A DNA stretch of 6,810 nt from Desulfotomaculum sp. Lineage in GTDB: Bacteria > Bacillota > Desulfotomaculia > Desulfotomaculales > Ammonificaceae. Both the position numbers and the translations under genes were made by a program. Below the pieces are notes generated by a model, which was given only the letters and a program-made list of their open reading frames with translations, searched no databases and was not told where the DNA came from. The stretch covers positions 1 through 6,810 of the forward strand of contig DTYU01000112.1 of NCBI GenBank assembly GCA_012961725.1. Direction: 5' to 3'. Below are positions 6,023-6,810 of the stretch, one piece after another (position 1 is the stretch's first letter; each line of letters opens with the position of its first letter).

Positions 6023-6277
6023 TTAGGTTTCAGTTTGATTATGCTGCGGATTCTTGCCTCCGTGACTGCGACGATATTGCTCAAGTCTCTTTGCCTCCCA
6101 TTTCTTTGCAGACGGTCGTGTTACTGCAGGGCCGACAATATTCATACGACTAAATCCCTTCCCTTCGCTCCTATGTTCACACTCGCGCCTTTCAGGGTTA
6201 TTGGTTATACCCACATACACAATCTTCCGCCCTTCTCGTAGTTCATATCTATAGCAATTTCTCTTGCTTCTCGACAC
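6023..6277 (-). CDS. Small stand-alone GIY-YIG nuclease family protein
   Basis: This 84-residue protein is little more than a single GIY-YIG domain, near the minimum size of the fold. Residues 9-12 (YRYEL) stand in for GIY, and VYVGITN (20-26) is the YIG motif. NNPERRECEH carries the catalytic arginine (Arg31, ten residues after Tyr21 as in I-TevI). KKWEAKR provides the expected catalytic Glu61, and GGKNPQHN ends with the conserved Asn80. All key residues are kept, so it is probably an active metal-dependent DNA nuclease or nickase. The start is GTG 6277, with AGGCGG at 6290-6285 seven bases upstream. It begins 39 bases after the nrdD stop with no visible terminator and ends 47 bases before the restriction nuclease. 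It therefore looks like the first gene of the cassette, read through from nrdD. Its role there (accessory nuclease, mobility, repair) is not known. Confidence 0.85.
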   Translation of the reverse strand: MSRSKRNCYRYELREGRKIVYVGITNNPERRECEHRSEGKGFSRMNIVGPAVTRPSAKKWEAKRLEQYRRSHGGKNPQHNQTET

Positions 6278-6316
6278 CGTTTATCCGCCTTCCTTCGCTC
6301 AGAACCTACTACTTTT

Positions 6317-6810
6317 TTAATGCACCGCTTCCGGCCCGCCTAAGTGCACCACCCGGTTCTTCAGTTCAGCCACCTTGGCGTCGTTGAAGCGGTCCACTGT
6401 TGAAAGATAGCCGGTGATCCGCCGCACCCGCCTGATCGAAGTCGCGCCGCACCTCGGGCACGAGTCCCCCAATACCCCTGAGAAGTTGCAGATGTTGCAG
6501 AAATCCACCGGGAAGTTGATGCCCACGTATCCCATGTCCCGCGCGGCCATGTAGCGGATGATCGCCTCTACCGCCTCCGGGTTGTGCACGGGGGGTGAGG
6601 GGAGTTCAACGTAACTGATATGACCGGCGTTGCAAAACTTATGGTACGGTCCTTCTAAGTCGATCTTCTGGAAGCACTCCACCGGAAAGTGAACGGGTAT
6701 ATGGAAGGAGTTCGTGTAGTACTCCCTGTCGTTGACGCCCGGGACGACACCGAACTCCTTCCGGTCGAGCCTCACAAACCGGCCGGCCAGCCCTTCCGCC
6801 GGCGTTGCCA
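6317..6810 (-). CDS. nrdD: Anaerobic ribonucleoside-triphosphate reductase, C-terminal part (5' end outside window)
   Basis: NrdD reduces ribonucleoside triphosphates to dNTPs using a glycyl radical and formate, under anaerobic conditions. The window holds the last 164 codons or so; the frame is open to the edge. Class III signatures are clear: ATPAEGLAGRFVRLDR, NDREYYTNSFHIPVHFP, then the zinc-binding pairs CNIC (6499-6488) and CPRC (6460-6449). RRITGYLST carries the radical glycine (codon 6412-6410), followed by the normal short tail DAKVAELKNRVVHLG. Internal GTG or ATG codons here are not starts. Its activase gene nrdG normally follows directly but here begins at 2869, displaced by a restriction-modification cassette. 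The C-terminus is complete, so the insertion left nrdD intact. The identification is firm. Confidence 0.97.
   Translation of the reverse strand, partial: ATPAEGLAGRFVRLDRKEFGVVPGVNDREYYTNSFHIPVHFPVECFQKIDLEGPYHKFCNAGHISYVELPSPPVHNPEAVEAIIRYMAARDMGYVGINFPVDFCNICNFSGVLGDSCPRCGATSIRRVRRITGYLSTVDRFNDAKVAELKNRVVHLGGPEAVH

Noticed and set aside
1..6810. CRISPR array, tRNA or rRNA
   Set aside because: No regularly spaced repeats, tRNA-like cloverleaf or rRNA sequence were seen on either strand.

Overview
All the genes in this window lie on the minus strand, so the text reads from high to low coordinates. The strong GGAGG-type ribosome binding sites, the use of GTG (and perhaps TTG) starts and the oxygen-sensitive class III ribonucleotide reductase suggest a strictly or facultatively anaerobic Firmicute of the Desulfotomaculum/Pelotomaculum/Moorella kind. 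This placement is inference. The flanking housekeeping genes are GC-rich: positions 6421-6480 hold 43 G/C of 60. The central block is much AT-richer: positions 4621-4680 hold 19 of 60. That contrast points to a transferred island.

Layout: (1) 6810-6317 is the C-terminal end of nrdD, the anaerobic ribonucleoside-triphosphate reductase, with its zinc site and glycyl-radical motif. (2) 6277-3639 is a compact three-gene restriction-modification cassette: a small GIY-YIG nuclease, a nuclease with a C-terminal Mrr-like PD-(D/E)XK domain, and a beta-class DNA methyltransferase with an SPP(F) motif that is probably N4-cytosine specific. (3) About 3600-3050 is the decayed 3' tail of a group II intron: a frameshifted maturase C-terminus, a domain V and a domain VI-like hairpin. 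(4) 2869-2354 is nrdG, the radical-SAM activase of NrdD. (5) 2118-1456 is a winged-helix regulator with an uncharacterised C-terminal half. (6) 1365-1 is a radical SAM protein with a SPASM-like C-terminal cysteine cluster, still open at the window edge.

nrdD and nrdG are normally neighbours and form one enzyme system: NrdG makes the glycyl radical on NrdD. Here about 3.4 kb of defence genes and intron debris sit between them, all in the same direction. Only about 40 bases, with no visible terminator, separate the nrdD stop from the GIY-YIG start, so the cassette may be transcribed by read-through from nrdD. The methyltransferase follows the restriction nuclease with no gap, as expected for coupled translation. 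The regulator and the radical SAM gene form a second probable operon behind a candidate promoter with consensus -35 and -10 boxes. What that pair does cannot be told from the sequence.
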